This document shows, piece after piece, positions 10,165 to 20,231 of a stretch of DNA of 64,000 bases. Each line of letters begins with the position of its first letter. Position 1 is the first letter of the stretch. The notes beneath the pieces were generated by a model. The model searched no databases. It was not told the DNA's origin and saw only the letters and a program-made list of their open reading frames with translations. A program made the translations under genes and the position numbers. Source of the DNA: Campylobacteraceae bacterium (GTDB taxonomy: Bacteria; Campylobacterota; Campylobacteria; Campylobacterales; Campylobacteraceae). The DNA is taken from NCBI GenBank assembly GCA_031270285.1, contig JAISXY010000003.1:1-64000 (forward strand), written 5' to 3'.

Positions 10165-11133
10165 GTGCGGACAAAAACATTTGTATGTGTAAAATATGGC
10201 ATACGTTTAGACCATTTTCTGACAATTGAACTTGGAGTTTCAAGAAACAGCGTAACAGAATTGATAAAAAGCGCTCTTGTAACTGTAAATGACATAACGC
10301 AAACAAAAACGGGTATGAAATTAAATGTACAAGACAGCGTACATGTAACATTTCCCGAGCTAAAAAAACATAAAGAGTACAAAGTTGATTTTGATATTCC
10401 AATAATCTTTGAAGATGAAGATATTTTAGTCATAAATAAACCGCCCTCTCTTACCGTCCACCCTGCCCCAAGCGTTAAGGAACCGACTTTGGTTGACTGG
10501 TTGAAATCCAAAAATATCTCTCTTTCAAGCTTAAGCGGCGAAGAGCGAAACGGCATAGTGCACAGAATAGACAAAAATACCAGCGGTGCGCTTGTTATCG
10601 CCAAAAATAATACCTCTCATGTAAATTTGGCAAAACAGCTTGAACATAGAACTTTGGGACGATACTATCTGGCGCTTATAGATTATCCGCTAAAAGAGAA
10701 TATGGTAGTGGATAAACCTGTCGGCAGAAATCCTAAAAATCGTCTGAAAATGGGCATCACTGCAAATGGAAAAGCTGCAAAAAGCGCATTTTGTTCACTG
10801 CTTACAAATGAAATAGAAAATATAGAACTTATTGCGGCAAAACTTTATACAGGCAGAACACATCAGATAAGAGTGCATTTAAATGCAATCGGGCGGCATA
10901 TTTTGGGCGATGATTTATACGGTTTTAAGAGCCAAAAAGATAAAATTAAACGAATTATGCTACATGCATACTGTTTATATTTGATTCATCCCAAAAGCGG
11001 CGAAGATATGAGATTTACCGCCCCTTTATATGATGATTTCAAAGAGCAGTTATATAGATTTTTTACAAAGGAGCAAATAGATGAAACAGTTCGTACAGAT
11101 GACATTATTTTGCGCTTTAACGCTGTTTTTTAA
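10165..11133 (+). CDS. rluD: RluA/RluD-family 23S rRNA pseudouridine synthase
   Basis: S4-like N-terminus, catalytic HRIDKNTSGALVIAKN, GRTHQIRVHLNAIGRHILGDDLYG; GTG start. Confidence 0.9.
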   Translation: MRTKTFVCVKYGIRLDHFLTIELGVSRNSVTELIKSALVTVNDITQTKTGMKLNVQDSVHVTFPELKKHKEYKVDFDIPIIFEDEDILVINKPPSLTVHPAPSVKEPTLVDWLKSKNISLSSLSGEERNGIVHRIDKNTSGALVIAKNNTSHVNLAKQLEHRTLGRYYLALIDYPLKENMVVDKPVGRNPKNRLKMGITANGKAAKSAFCSLLTNEIENIELIAAKLYTGRTHQIRVHLNAIGRHILGDDLYGFKSQKDKIKRIMLHAYCLYLIHPKSGEDMRFTAPLYDDFKEQLYRFFTKEQIDETVRTDDIILRFNAVF

Positions 11134-12331
11134 CGGCTGCCAAAACCCGACTGTTCCACAAAAGCAGGTTATTGATCCAAATCTGCCTATGGTTACGGAT
11201 ATTAAAACGCTTCCCGATATAACGCAAATTGCTCTTGAATGGTCTCCGATATATAACTTAAATATTGAAGGATACTACATTTATAGAGCTGAGGTGGTAA
11301 ATAATAACGGCACGCTTGATCGCATAGCAACGGTAAGCGACAGATATGCTTCGCATTATACGGACACTAATCTTGCCCCTGAAACTCTCTACATGTATAA
11401 AATCAGCTCTTTTACCAAAGATAAGCGCGAGTCAAATCCGAGTCAAACTATAAGAACGGCTACTAAAGGCACTATAGAACCTGTACCTTTTGTACAAGCT
11501 ATGGTTGGACTTCCCGGACGCATAAAACTTATATGGCGCCCGCATCCTTCGGAAAGAGTATCTGCCTATATTATAGAAAGAAGTGATTTCAGTTCTACAA
11601 AATGGTCTCGTCTGGCAACAGTTGAGGGCAGACTTAGCGCAGAGTATATAGATAATAAATTGGCTGACAGCAAATCATACCGATACAGAATTATAGCTAA
11701 AACTTATGATGGACTTTTATCTGCGCCAAGCCAAATAGTTGATGCGCAGACAAAGTCGCTTCCGCCTGTTGTGGAAAATCTTAAAACCACGCATAACTTA
11801 CCCAAAAAAATAACCGTCTCATGGGACGCCTCTTTATATCAAGATATTTTGTATTACAGTGTTTATAGAGCTAATTTTTCAAATCTCTTTTATACTCTTT
11901 TGGTTAAAACAAAAGCGCTGACTCATGAAGATGTTGTGAATGATGACGGAGCCGCTAAATACTATTTTGTAACAGTTACGGATAAAGATGGATTGGAATC
12001 TCCGAGACAAAGTGTGTCTGTTATGGGTTCTACACTGGAAGCGCCCTCATCTCCTGCCATAAATGTAATAACGCATGATACCAAAAACATACTTATCGGC
12101 TGGAATGATACATCAAGCAGAGCTGTTAAATATCAGATAGAGCGCGTAAGTAAAAGCGGTACGCTAACTTATACAAATGTAATGCGCAATACTTTTGTGG
12201 ACAGTGATGTAACGCCTGAAGTAGCGTACACTTATACAGTTTATGCGATTGATAAATATGGGCTTATATCCAAACCGTCATTAAAAGCTGTTGTTACTAT
12301 TCCTAATATAAACACCGCAACGCAGAATTAA
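11081..12331 (+). CDS. Fibronectin type III repeat lipoprotein
   Basis: Lipobox FFNGC after a signal peptide; repeated FN3-like modules (LEWSPIYNLNIEGYYIYRA, LIWRPHPSERVSAYIIERS, VSWDASLYQDILYYSVYRA, IGWNDTSSRAVKYQIERV); RBS AAGGAG before the ATG. Confidence 0.85.
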   Translation: MKQFVQMTLFCALTLFFNGCQNPTVPQKQVIDPNLPMVTDIKTLPDITQIALEWSPIYNLNIEGYYIYRAEVVNNNGTLDRIATVSDRYASHYTDTNLAPETLYMYKISSFTKDKRESNPSQTIRTATKGTIEPVPFVQAMVGLPGRIKLIWRPHPSERVSAYIIERSDFSSTKWSRLATVEGRLSAEYIDNKLADSKSYRYRIIAKTYDGLLSAPSQIVDAQTKSLPPVVENLKTTHNLPKKITVSWDASLYQDILYYSVYRANFSNLFYTLLVKTKALTHEDVVNDDGAAKYYFVTVTDKDGLESPRQSVSVMGSTLEAPSSPAINVITHDTKNILIGWNDTSSRAVKYQIERVSKSGTLTYTNVMRNTFVDSDVTPEVAYTYTVYAIDKYGLISKPSLKAVVTIPNINTATQN

Positions 12332-12339
12332 AAAGTCTG

Positions 12340-13500
12340 ATGCCAAATTTTTTAACAAATTTTATCAATAAGCCTCTGTTGCCTTTTAGCAGCGGAGGCT
12401 GTGATTTTTTATGGGAAGTAACCGCAAAAAATTCAAACTACATTATGACATGCTGCGAAGAAGAAAGGTTTTTTATACTTGTAAAAGATAAATCTCCAAA
12501 ATTTATTATCAAAGGCGAAAAACTTTCACGCCCTTCGCAAGTCATATTTTTGCAGCAAGCGCTTATAGAATATGCTAAAAAAGCTGCCTGCAGTATTCTC
12601 TCAAGCAATATCACCCCCGCTTCCAACAGAATAAAAACAAAAAATCCCGCAATTAAAGGGATAGAACTGTTTGCAGATAATTTCAAGACAGATAAAGAGA
12701 TACTTTTAGAGATAGGTTTTGGAAGCGGCAGACATCTTTTATATCAAGCGAAAAACAATCCCGACAAACTTGTCATCGGCATAGAGATACATAAGCCGTC
12801 CATTGAGCAAGCCGCCAAACAGTGTGATATTCTTGGACTTAAAAATGTAATTTTAATTAATTATGATTCAAGAATTTTGATGGAGTTTTTACGCTCAAAT
12901 TCTATCTCAAAAATTTTCGTCCATTTCCCTGTGCCATGGGATAAAAAACCGCATAGAAGGGTTATAAGTCCGTATTTTGCAAACGAAGCCTTAAGGGTTT
13001 TAAAAGTCGGCGGAACACTGGAGATTAGAACAGACAGCGATGCATATTATAACTATGCGCTTGATATTTTTATGCAAAATTCACATGCCAATATCCAAGT
13101 TTTGAAAAATTCAGATCTTCAAATCAGCAGTAAATATGAGGATAGATGGAAAAGATTGGAAAAAAATATCTACGATGTTATATTAACAAATACCAAATTG
13201 CATCCCGATAACAGCGCAATTTCAAAGTTAAATTTTGATTTTTTAAATAATATTGATAAAATTATACAAAATTTTACTCCAAAGCTTTTTACGGGCGATG
13301 GTTTTTTTGTACATTTTGAAGATATGTACACAGGTTGCGGCAGAATTGTGATAAAAACTGCGTTCGGCGCTTATGAAAGAGCGGAACATCTGTTTATTAT
13401 TATTGAAGATGATAAAATATCATATTTTCCAAACAGCGCATATGCTACAAAGGCAAATAAAATGGCGCATGAAGTTATAAAAAAGTGGTTAAATGGGTAA
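12340..13500 (+). CDS. trmB: tRNA (guanine-N7-)-methyltransferase TrmB (long form)
   Basis: SAM motif LLEIGFGSGRHLLYQA, IFVHFPVPWDKKPHRRVISPYF, LKVGGTLEIRTDSDAYY. Confidence 0.9.
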   Translation: MPNFLTNFINKPLLPFSSGGCDFLWEVTAKNSNYIMTCCEEERFFILVKDKSPKFIIKGEKLSRPSQVIFLQQALIEYAKKAACSILSSNITPASNRIKTKNPAIKGIELFADNFKTDKEILLEIGFGSGRHLLYQAKNNPDKLVIGIEIHKPSIEQAAKQCDILGLKNVILINYDSRILMEFLRSNSISKIFVHFPVPWDKKPHRRVISPYFANEALRVLKVGGTLEIRTDSDAYYNYALDIFMQNSHANIQVLKNSDLQISSKYEDRWKRLEKNIYDVILTNTKLHPDNSAISKLNFDFLNNIDKIIQNFTPKLFTGDGFFVHFEDMYTGCGRIVIKTAFGAYERAEHLFIIIEDDKISYFPNSAYATKANKMAHEVIKKWLNG

Positions 13501-14161
13501 TTTGATAGAGATGGGTTCACTCTCATTAGGATATGGCGGCAAACCTGTTATTGTAGATGCTACAGCTGTTATTGAACAAAAAGATTTTGTATTTATCGTA
13601 GGCAAAAGCGGCAGCGGTAAAAGCACGATTTTAAAGTCTATTTACGGAGAGATAGCGCCAAGCGCAGGAAGTTTGAATGTATGCGGTTTGGACATGAGAG
13701 ATATTACAAATGCAAAACTAAATACTTTAAGACGGCATATCGGTATTATTTTTCAGGATTACAGATTGATAAATGAGTGGTCTATTGAAAAAAATGTTAT
13801 GCTGCCTTTAATAGTGAACGGTTTTGCAAAATCTATCTGTATCAATCAAGCGCATAAACTTTTAAAACATGTCAAACTGTTGCACAAAGCCAATAAACAT
13901 CCGCTTGAACTTAGCGGCGGCGAGCAGCAAAGAGTCGCAATGGCAAGAGCTTTAGCACACAATCCCGTACTTATTCTTGCAGACGAACCTACAGGCAATC
14001 TTGACGACTATTCAAGCGAAGTTATCTGGAATCTGCTTCGCAGCGCCAAAGAGTTTTTAAATACAACCGTGGTGGTTGTAACGCATCATATACCCTCTAC
14101 AATCAATATCAATTACAAACATTTTTTTATAGACGAAGGGTTTTTACATGAGATTATTTAA
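13493..14161 (+). CDS. ftsE: Cell division ATP-binding protein FtsE
   Basis: Walker [10 protein letters not shown], signature [15 protein letters not shown], Walker [13 protein letters not shown]; followed by an FtsX-like permease. Confidence 0.9.
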   Translation: MGNLIEMGSLSLGYGGKPVIVDATAVIEQKDFVFIVGKSGSGKSTILKSIYGEIAPSAGSLNVCGLDMRDITNAKLNTLRRHIGIIFQDYRLINEWSIEKNVMLPLIVNGFAKSICINQAHKLLKHVKLLHKANKHPLELSGGEQQRVAMARALAHNPVLILADEPTGNLDDYSSEVIWNLLRSAKEFLNTTVVVVTHHIPSTININYKHFFIDEGFLHEII

Positions 14162-14957
14162 GAACCACTTTTCTGTCGTTTTTTCACTGTTTGTACTGTT
14201 ATGCAGTCTGCAGTTTGTTCTATTTATAAATAAAATTATAAAAGAGTATGAAAATTATCTTACAGACGATTATTCTGTAATTATCAGCTCAAACAGCGTA
14301 TTAAACGAGTCGGAATTAATCAAGTTCAAGCCGATTATTAAATCTGTGGAAGAGATTGATACGGCAAATGTTTTAGCGCGTTTTAAAAATGATATAGCCC
14401 TTCAATATATGGATACTCTCAAAGAATCTATGCCAAAATTTTACACGCTGAAACTTAATCGCTTTCCCACTTCAAGCATTATAAGTTCGCTAAAAAACGA
14501 ACTTGTGCAGTATCCGTCAATTACAAGAGTAGAAATTTTTGCCAAAACATACAGTAAAATTTATCACATGTTAAAACTTTTAAATTTCATTATAACCATT
14601 TTTGCCGTTTTCATTGTAATTATTTCACTGCTTCTCATTACAAGACAGATGCGTATTTGGAGTTATGAGCATCAGGAGAGAATGTTCGTGATGAATCTTT
14701 TTGGGGCATCGTACTGGCGAAAAAGCGCTGTTTTATATAAAATGGCGGTAATAGATTCGTTTTTAGCCTCATTTTGTACGGCAGCAATTTTTTTCATGAT
14801 AGATAAAATCCCAATCGCAGTTAATACTTTATCGGAATTAAATATCAATATCCCATCGTTTAATATGTTCACGGAAGGAAGCATTCTGCTTGGTATCGCG
14901 CTTGTCATATCTATTGTTTCAACTACTCTTGCGATGATGAAAGTAAAACAAGTTTGA
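14148..14957 (+). CDS. ftsX: Cell division protein FtsX
   Basis: 269 aa, four predicted TM helices with an extracytoplasmic loop after TM1; immediately downstream of ftsE. Confidence 0.85.
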   Translation: MRLFKNHFSVVFSLFVLLCSLQFVLFINKIIKEYENYLTDDYSVIISSNSVLNESELIKFKPIIKSVEEIDTANVLARFKNDIALQYMDTLKESMPKFYTLKLNRFPTSSIISSLKNELVQYPSITRVEIFAKTYSKIYHMLKLLNFIITIFAVFIVIISLLLITRQMRIWSYEHQERMFVMNLFGASYWRKSAVLYKMAVIDSFLASFCTAAIFFMIDKIPIAVNTLSELNINIPSFNMFTEGSILLGIALVISIVSTTLAMMKVKQV

Positions 14958-16132
14958 TGAAAAAAACTATTTTTTTACTGTTATTTGCATTTTTCATACA
15001 TGCCGATGCGGATTTGCAAATAACAAACAATACAAAAGCGCTTGAAAATAAAAATCAAATTGAAAAAACTCTAAAACGAGAACTTGGTGAAATATCAAAA
15101 ACGCTGCAAAAAGAGGAAAATGCGCTTAAAAAAACAGAAAATGAGATTAATCGGTTAAACAATGAAATAGTCAAACAGCAAAAAGAGGTGGATGGCATTA
15201 GAGGTGAACTTGTGTCACTTCAAAAAAACAACCAAAAACTGCAAAAAGAGCGGCAGGATATAGAGAACAGCCTTGTAGAGATAATAGCGAAAGATTTTTC
15301 ATATTTTTTAGTTATAGACAGCGATTATGAAGAGGGATCAGAGAGCATTATAACAGATGAAGCGCTGAAACGGCTTGGCATGGTAACAAATAAAGATTTT
15401 GAAGAGTATTCCAAAAAATATGAAAAAACAAATGAACAGATAAAATACTCTAACGATAGGCTGAAAGTGATACAACGCACTATAGATGAGTTAGCGTCTA
15501 AAAAAAAGAGTCTTGATACGCTAAAAAACAGCAAAACCAAAACTATAAACAGTATAGAGAAAGAGAAAGAAGAGTATACGGCGCGTATCAAAACCATTCA
15601 AAGTGAAAAAGCCGAATTGCAAAAAACGCTTGAGGGATTAAAAATTTTGCAACGCGACAGAAGTGTGAGCGCCGTTATTGTACCTGAAAGCTTTGAGAGC
15701 GTGCGAAAACTCGGTTCGTCCTATCAAACCAGTAAAGTACGCTCTTATAATGGACCTAAAACTATCGCACCGCTTGGTAAATTTACGGTAGAACAAAAAT
15801 TTGGAGACTATATAGACCCGACATACAATATAAAAATCTTTAATGAATCTGTTGTGCTTCGCTCTACTACTCAAAACAGTGAGGTAAAAAATGTATTGGA
15901 CGGTAAAGTGGTATTTGCCAAAGAGACGTCTATACTTAAAAATGTAGTTATCGTTGAAAATGCTAACGGCATTCATACGATTTATGCGCATCTGTCAAAA
16001 ATCGCTCCAACCATTCAAGCAGGCGAAAAGATAAAAAAAGGGTATGTTATAGGCAGAGTGGAAAAGGATTTAACCTTTGAAGTTACACAAAAAAACTATC
16101 ACATAAATCCGCTTGAACTAATAAGCTACTAA
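14954..16132 (+). CDS. EnvC-like coiled-coil M23 peptidase-domain protein (murein hydrolase activator)
   Basis: Signal peptide, long coiled coil, C-terminal M23/LytM-like fold (VVIVENANGIHTIYAHLSKIAPTIQAGEKIKKGYVIGRV); adjacent to ftsEX. Confidence 0.85.
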   Translation: MMKKTIFLLLFAFFIHADADLQITNNTKALENKNQIEKTLKRELGEISKTLQKEENALKKTENEINRLNNEIVKQQKEVDGIRGELVSLQKNNQKLQKERQDIENSLVEIIAKDFSYFLVIDSDYEEGSESIITDEALKRLGMVTNKDFEEYSKKYEKTNEQIKYSNDRLKVIQRTIDELASKKKSLDTLKNSKTKTINSIEKEKEEYTARIKTIQSEKAELQKTLEGLKILQRDRSVSAVIVPESFESVRKLGSSYQTSKVRSYNGPKTIAPLGKFTVEQKFGDYIDPTYNIKIFNESVVLRSTTQNSEVKNVLDGKVVFAKETSILKNVVIVENANGIHTIYAHLSKIAPTIQAGEKIKKGYVIGRVEKDLTFEVTQKNYHINPLELISY

Positions 16133-16530
16133 ATAATTTTTTTGACAAATACTCTGTTTGTTTTAGACGGACGCACAAGTACTTTTTCATCTATTTCAAA
16201 TGTTTCATCTTTTTCTTTGTTATATCTCCATGTAGTGCCGCGAAACTCCACTAATCCGTTCTCTTTAATAACTCCTTCGCCAGATTCCAGTAAAAACTCA
16301 TCATTTATCTTTTTGCCAAGCACTTTTTCGGCAAGTCGTTTTCTAAAAGCTATCATTAAAAAAAGTCCGATAGCAAGTCCTATAACACCTTGGATTATCC
16401 AGTCTTCCGAACCAAATGCCCAGCCGACCGTACCGCTTACGATAAGTCCAAGTCCATACCATAAAAGATAGAAACTGCCGACAGCAAGTTCAAGCGCTAA
16501 AATAATAACGCCGATTATTAATATCCACAT
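16129..16530 (-). CDS. NfeD family membrane protein
   Basis: N-terminal TM segments plus OB-fold-like C-terminus (GVIKENGLVEFRGTTWR); follows the SPFH gene. Confidence 0.85.
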   Translation of the reverse strand: MWILIIGVIILALELAVGSFYLLWYGLGLIVSGTVGWAFGSEDWIIQGVIGLAIGLFLMIAFRKRLAEKVLGKKINDEFLLESGEGVIKENGLVEFRGTTWRYNKEKDETFEIDEKVLVRPSKTNRVFVKKII

Positions 16531-17445
16531 CTATTTATCCGTTTTTTTCAATAAATCTTTTAAAATAGTAAGCGAGCCTATCAGTTCAACCGCTTCATAA
16601 GGCACTAATATCTTATCTTTTGATGGATTTTTAGCCAGTTCGTTGAAAGCTGATATTCTATCTTTTGCCAAAAGATATTCGGCAGATTTTGCGTTTATAT
16701 TGATAGCTTCGGATATCATGAACATAGCTTCCTGCTGCGCTCTTGCAACAGCTTTTACCTGAAACGCTTCGGCTTCGGCTAAACGCTCTATAGCTTCGGC
16801 TTTTAAAAACTGTTCTGCTCTGTAAGCTTCAGATTGTCTGATAACAGCCTCTTTATCAGCCTGTGCTTTAAGCTCTATCGCTCTTTTTTCGCGTTCTGCT
16901 TTCATCTGCATACTCATAGCTTCTTGTATCTCTTTTGGAACGGCTATGTCGCTTATCTCTATCCTTGTAACTTTAGTTCCCCAGTTAGAACCTGCTTCAT
17001 CAAGCACAATAAGTATGCGCGAATTTATCTTTTCACGGTTGGAGAGTATTTCATCTAATGTCATTGAGCCTATTTCGCTTCTTAAAGTTGTCAAAGCCAG
17101 ATTGGATACGGCTACCTGATAATTTGTAACATTATATGTAGTTTTGTACGGATCTATAACTGCTATAAAAACTATGCCGTCTATCTGTATAGTAACATTA
17201 TCCCGCGTAATAACAGGTTGAGACGGAATATTGATAATATGCTCTTTTGTACTTAAGATAGTCTGTATTTGATCAAAAAACGGTATGATAAGATGAAATC
17301 CGCCGCTAAGACTTCGGCTAAATTTGCCAAGTCTCTCCACAATATATATCTTCGCCTGCGGTACAATAACTACGCCTTTGTAGATAATCAACACAACAAC
17401 AACTGCTACGGCAATAAAAAAAACTTCCGCAATAGATGAAATCAT
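16531..17445 (-). CDS. SPFH/stomatin-like (QmcA/HflK-type) protein
   Basis: N-terminal TM; VPQAKIYIVERLGKFSRSLSGGFHLIIPFFDQI; coiled-coil MQMKAEREKRAIELKAQADKEAVI. Confidence 0.9.
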   Translation of the reverse strand: MISSIAEVFFIAVAVVVVLIIYKGVVIVPQAKIYIVERLGKFSRSLSGGFHLIIPFFDQIQTILSTKEHIINIPSQPVITRDNVTIQIDGIVFIAVIDPYKTTYNVTNYQVAVSNLALTTLRSEIGSMTLDEILSNREKINSRILIVLDEAGSNWGTKVTRIEISDIAVPKEIQEAMSMQMKAEREKRAIELKAQADKEAVIRQSEAYRAEQFLKAEAIERLAEAEAFQVKAVARAQQEAMFMISEAININAKSAEYLLAKDRISAFNELAKNPSKDKILVPYEAVELIGSLTILKDLLKKTDK

Positions 17446-17548
17446 TTAAAACTCCTTTAAAGATGAAGATTTTATAATTTTAGCCAAAATGTTCTTAAGT
17501 CTATATTTTTATTACTATGTCTAAACATCTATGCAGAAGTTGTAAAAT

Positions 17549-19345
17549 TTACTCCAAACTTGTAATATAGCCCATTTCATAAAGTTTATTATAAATATCG
17601 GAAGCTATTGTAGTAGCCGTACTTGCCGCACCTGCATGTTCTACTAAAACCGTTACAGCATATTTCGGATTTTTATAAGGACCAAATGATGTAAACCAGC
17701 CATGAGAACGCTGATAATACTCTAACTCGCTCTCTTTCATTCTTTTTTTTTCCTCTTCCGGCAGACTGATAACCTGCGCTGTTCCCGTTTTGCCTGCAAT
17801 TTTTACTTTAGAGCCGCGTGTATTTCTATAAGCCGTACCCGTAGGATGATTACTGACTTCCATCATGGCTTCTCGTATAAGCGGAAGGTATCGTTTGTCC
17901 GTATCATTAAATACTGTATCGCCGACTTCATACAACGCTTTTTTATCATTTATCTTTTGTAAAAAGTGCGGCGTGATACTTTGTCCTGTTGCCAGCATCG
18001 CCGTATGCCTTGCTACCTGCATAGATGTTGCCAGGAAAAAACCCTGCCCGATAGATGAGATAACAGTTTCTCCATGAAACCATGATTCGCCATAGCGTTT
18101 CATTTTCCACTCTTTACTTGGTATAATGCCGATAAATTCATTAGGTAAATCAACGCCTGTTTTCGTGCCGAATCCAAGTCTCTCCAATACGGGCGAAATA
18201 GCGTCCATTCCCACTTTTAAGGCGCCTTCATAAAAATATGTATCGCAGCTTTCTCTTATGGCTTTCTTCATATTTGTAATACCATGCCCGTCATGTTTCC
18301 AGCATCTAAAAGTCCGTCCGCCGAAATTTAATGCTCCCGTACACTCAAATGTCGTGCTCGGCGTTATCTCCTTTGTATTTAAAAACGAGAGTGCGATACC
18401 CATTTTTACAACAGAGCCGGGAGGATACAAGCCGTTTATAAATTTATTTGTAAAAGGATGATTAAAGTCATTAGATAGCGCTTTCCAATCCTCATGTGAA
18501 ATGCCCGCTACAAATTTATTCGGATCATATTCGGGAAAACTAACGGCAGAAAGTATGGAGCCGTCGCTTAAGTCTATCACTATTGCAGAGCCTGATTTAT
18601 CTGCAAAAAGAGATGAAATATACTTTTGCAGTTCTATATCTATACTAAGATATATATCTTTACTGACAGGCGCTTTTCGTTCTATAAGTTCTATCTGCTT
18701 GTTGAGCGCATTTACTTTGCTAAGCTGTATGCCGCTTTCTCCCTTTAAAATATTATTATAATATTTTTCTATACCCATTCTGCCGATAAAGCCCGTAGAT
18801 TTGGCTATAGGATCAACATGATCCTCGCGATTTGCTCTTCCTACATAGCCGATAATATGCGAAGCTGTCATGCCGTACGGATAATATCTGCGCGATATGG
18901 GATAAATAGAGAGATTTTCACGCAGATTTATTTTTGAAAAACTCGCTATAACTTCATCATGAAGCAAAAAATCTACAACCTGTACAATTTTATGCTCATA
19001 CGGAGAGTCGTTTTTAAGGTAACGGGATTTAAGTTTTTCTCTATTCAGCGAAGGAATTTCCCGTACTAAAAAATCTATCTCTTTATCCAATTCGTCTATG
19101 TTTGCTTTTGAACTTAACTGCGGTTTAATGCCTATTGCAAAACCAAGCTGATTAACTGCGAGCGGACGGCTTTTTCTATCATAAATAATACCTCTTAAAG
19201 GCGCTAAAGTTTCTACTTTAACAGCATTTTTATTTGCAAGTTCTTCGTAATAAGGATTTAGCTTTACACTGATATAAAAAACGCGTCCGACAAGCAAAAT
19301 CCAAACGGCAGCAAAGAAAAAAAGTACTATATATATGCGTTTCAT
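17549..19345 (-). CDS. mrdA: Penicillin-binding protein 2 (MrdA)
   Basis: Transpeptidase motifs SVVK (PPGSVVKMG), SCD (IRESCDTYFY) and KTGT (IAGKTGTAQV); N-terminal LAPLRGIIYDRKSRPLAVN. Confidence 0.95.
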   Translation of the reverse strand: MKRIYIVLFFFAAVWILLVGRVFYISVKLNPYYEELANKNAVKVETLAPLRGIIYDRKSRPLAVNQLGFAIGIKPQLSSKANIDELDKEIDFLVREIPSLNREKLKSRYLKNDSPYEHKIVQVVDFLLHDEVIASFSKINLRENLSIYPISRRYYPYGMTASHIIGYVGRANREDHVDPIAKSTGFIGRMGIEKYYNNILKGESGIQLSKVNALNKQIELIERKAPVSKDIYLSIDIELQKYISSLFADKSGSAIVIDLSDGSILSAVSFPEYDPNKFVAGISHEDWKALSNDFNHPFTNKFINGLYPPGSVVKMGIALSFLNTKEITPSTTFECTGALNFGGRTFRCWKHDGHGITNMKKAIRESCDTYFYEGALKVGMDAISPVLERLGFGTKTGVDLPNEFIGIIPSKEWKMKRYGESWFHGETVISSIGQGFFLATSMQVARHTAMLATGQSITPHFLQKINDKKALYEVGDTVFNDTDKRYLPLIREAMMEVSNHPTGTAYRNTRGSKVKIAGKTGTAQVISLPEEEKKRMKESELEYYQRSHGWFTSFGPYKNPKYAVTVLVEHAGAASTATTIASDIYNKLYEMGYITSLE

Positions 19346-19842
19346 CTATCATGCTTCAAGAAAAGTGCAGATAAACCTGCATCAATTACTATATAGAAAA
19401 AATAGGCTATTCCAAAATAGAAAAACTCATCATTGAAAAGATAAGCCAAAAATGTATTTATAAAAAATAGACCCAAATATGCGCTTGTAACAGTTATTAC
19501 AATAATCCACAGTCCATTTTCAAATACCGCTTCAATACGCGGTTTTAAAAAATTATAAAATATTGCGAACATCAGCGCTATGGAAAACAGATAAAATCCC
19601 TGATTTAATTCAAAAAAACATAAATATAAAAATACTAAATAGACTTCAAGGTTATTATATTTAAAATTTTTTACGATATATACGAAAAAAAACCCCACAA
19701 GCGGAGATAAAAAAACATAAATGCTTGAAAATATCTGATAAAGCGCTAATGCCAGCACTAAAACAGATAATTTTAAATATCTGCTATAAGAGCTGTTTCG
19801 TCGCATATCGGAAAATGTTTGCATTTTATACAATCCGCCCAA
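19342..19842 (-). CDS. Small integral membrane protein, possible MreD-like factor
   Basis: 166 aa, 4-5 TM segments, overlaps the mrdA start by 4 nt; position matches an MreD-like partner of PBP2. Family not certain. Confidence 0.5.
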   Translation of the reverse strand: MGGLYKMQTFSDMRRNSSYSRYLKLSVLVLALALYQIFSSIYVFLSPLVGFFFVYIVKNFKYNNLEVYLVFLYLCFFELNQGFYLFSIALMFAIFYNFLKPRIEAVFENGLWIIVITVTSAYLGLFFINTFLAYLFNDEFFYFGIAYFFYIVIDAGLSALFLKHDR

Positions 19843-20231
19843 ATCTTACTTGTGGGCAGGGACTCTTTTGGTATCTCTCTAAAAGAGAGTTTCTCAAAAA
19901 AATTTTTCTTGTATGTAAGTGTGAATATCTGTTTCAAGCCCAAAATTCTGCCCTCGTCTATAAGTCTTTTAACTATCTGCGTGCCTATGCCTTTGCCTCT
20001 TAAACAGGGTTTTACAACTATACTTCTTATCTCTGCAAGATGCGGTGCATGTATATGAAGTGCTGAAAGTCCTACAATCTCCTCATTTTTTATTGCCAAT
20101 GTATATGAACGTATATTTGTGGCTACTTCATCGTCAGTGCGCGGCAATATAATACCTTCCACTACCTCATTATATACAAGTTTTTGTATGCCGTCTATAT
20201 CAGCAAGTGTTGCTTTTCTGTAAAACATCAT
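19773..20231 (-). CDS. argA: GNAT N-acetyltransferase, short ArgA/NAGS-like
   Basis: FYRKATLADIDGIQKLV, IRSIVVKPCLRGKGIGTQIVKRLIDEG (acetyl-CoA binding), C-terminal Cys cluster; resembles short N-acetylglutamate synthases. Confidence 0.6.
   Translation of the reverse strand: MMFYRKATLADIDGIQKLVYNEVVEGIILPRTDDEVATNIRSYTLAIKNEEIVGLSALHIHAPHLAEIRSIVVKPCLRGKGIGTQIVKRLIDEGRILGLKQIFTLTYKKNFFEKLSFREIPKESLPTSKIWADCIKCKHFPICDETALIADI

Noticed and set aside
10149-10604. 151-aa minus-strand ORF at the rluD 5' end
   Set aside because: Antisense to rluD, no RBS/domain support.
16129-17445. NfeD-SPFH pair as a novel two-gene system
   Set aside because: NfeD plus stomatin/SPFH operons are a widespread, already described pairing.
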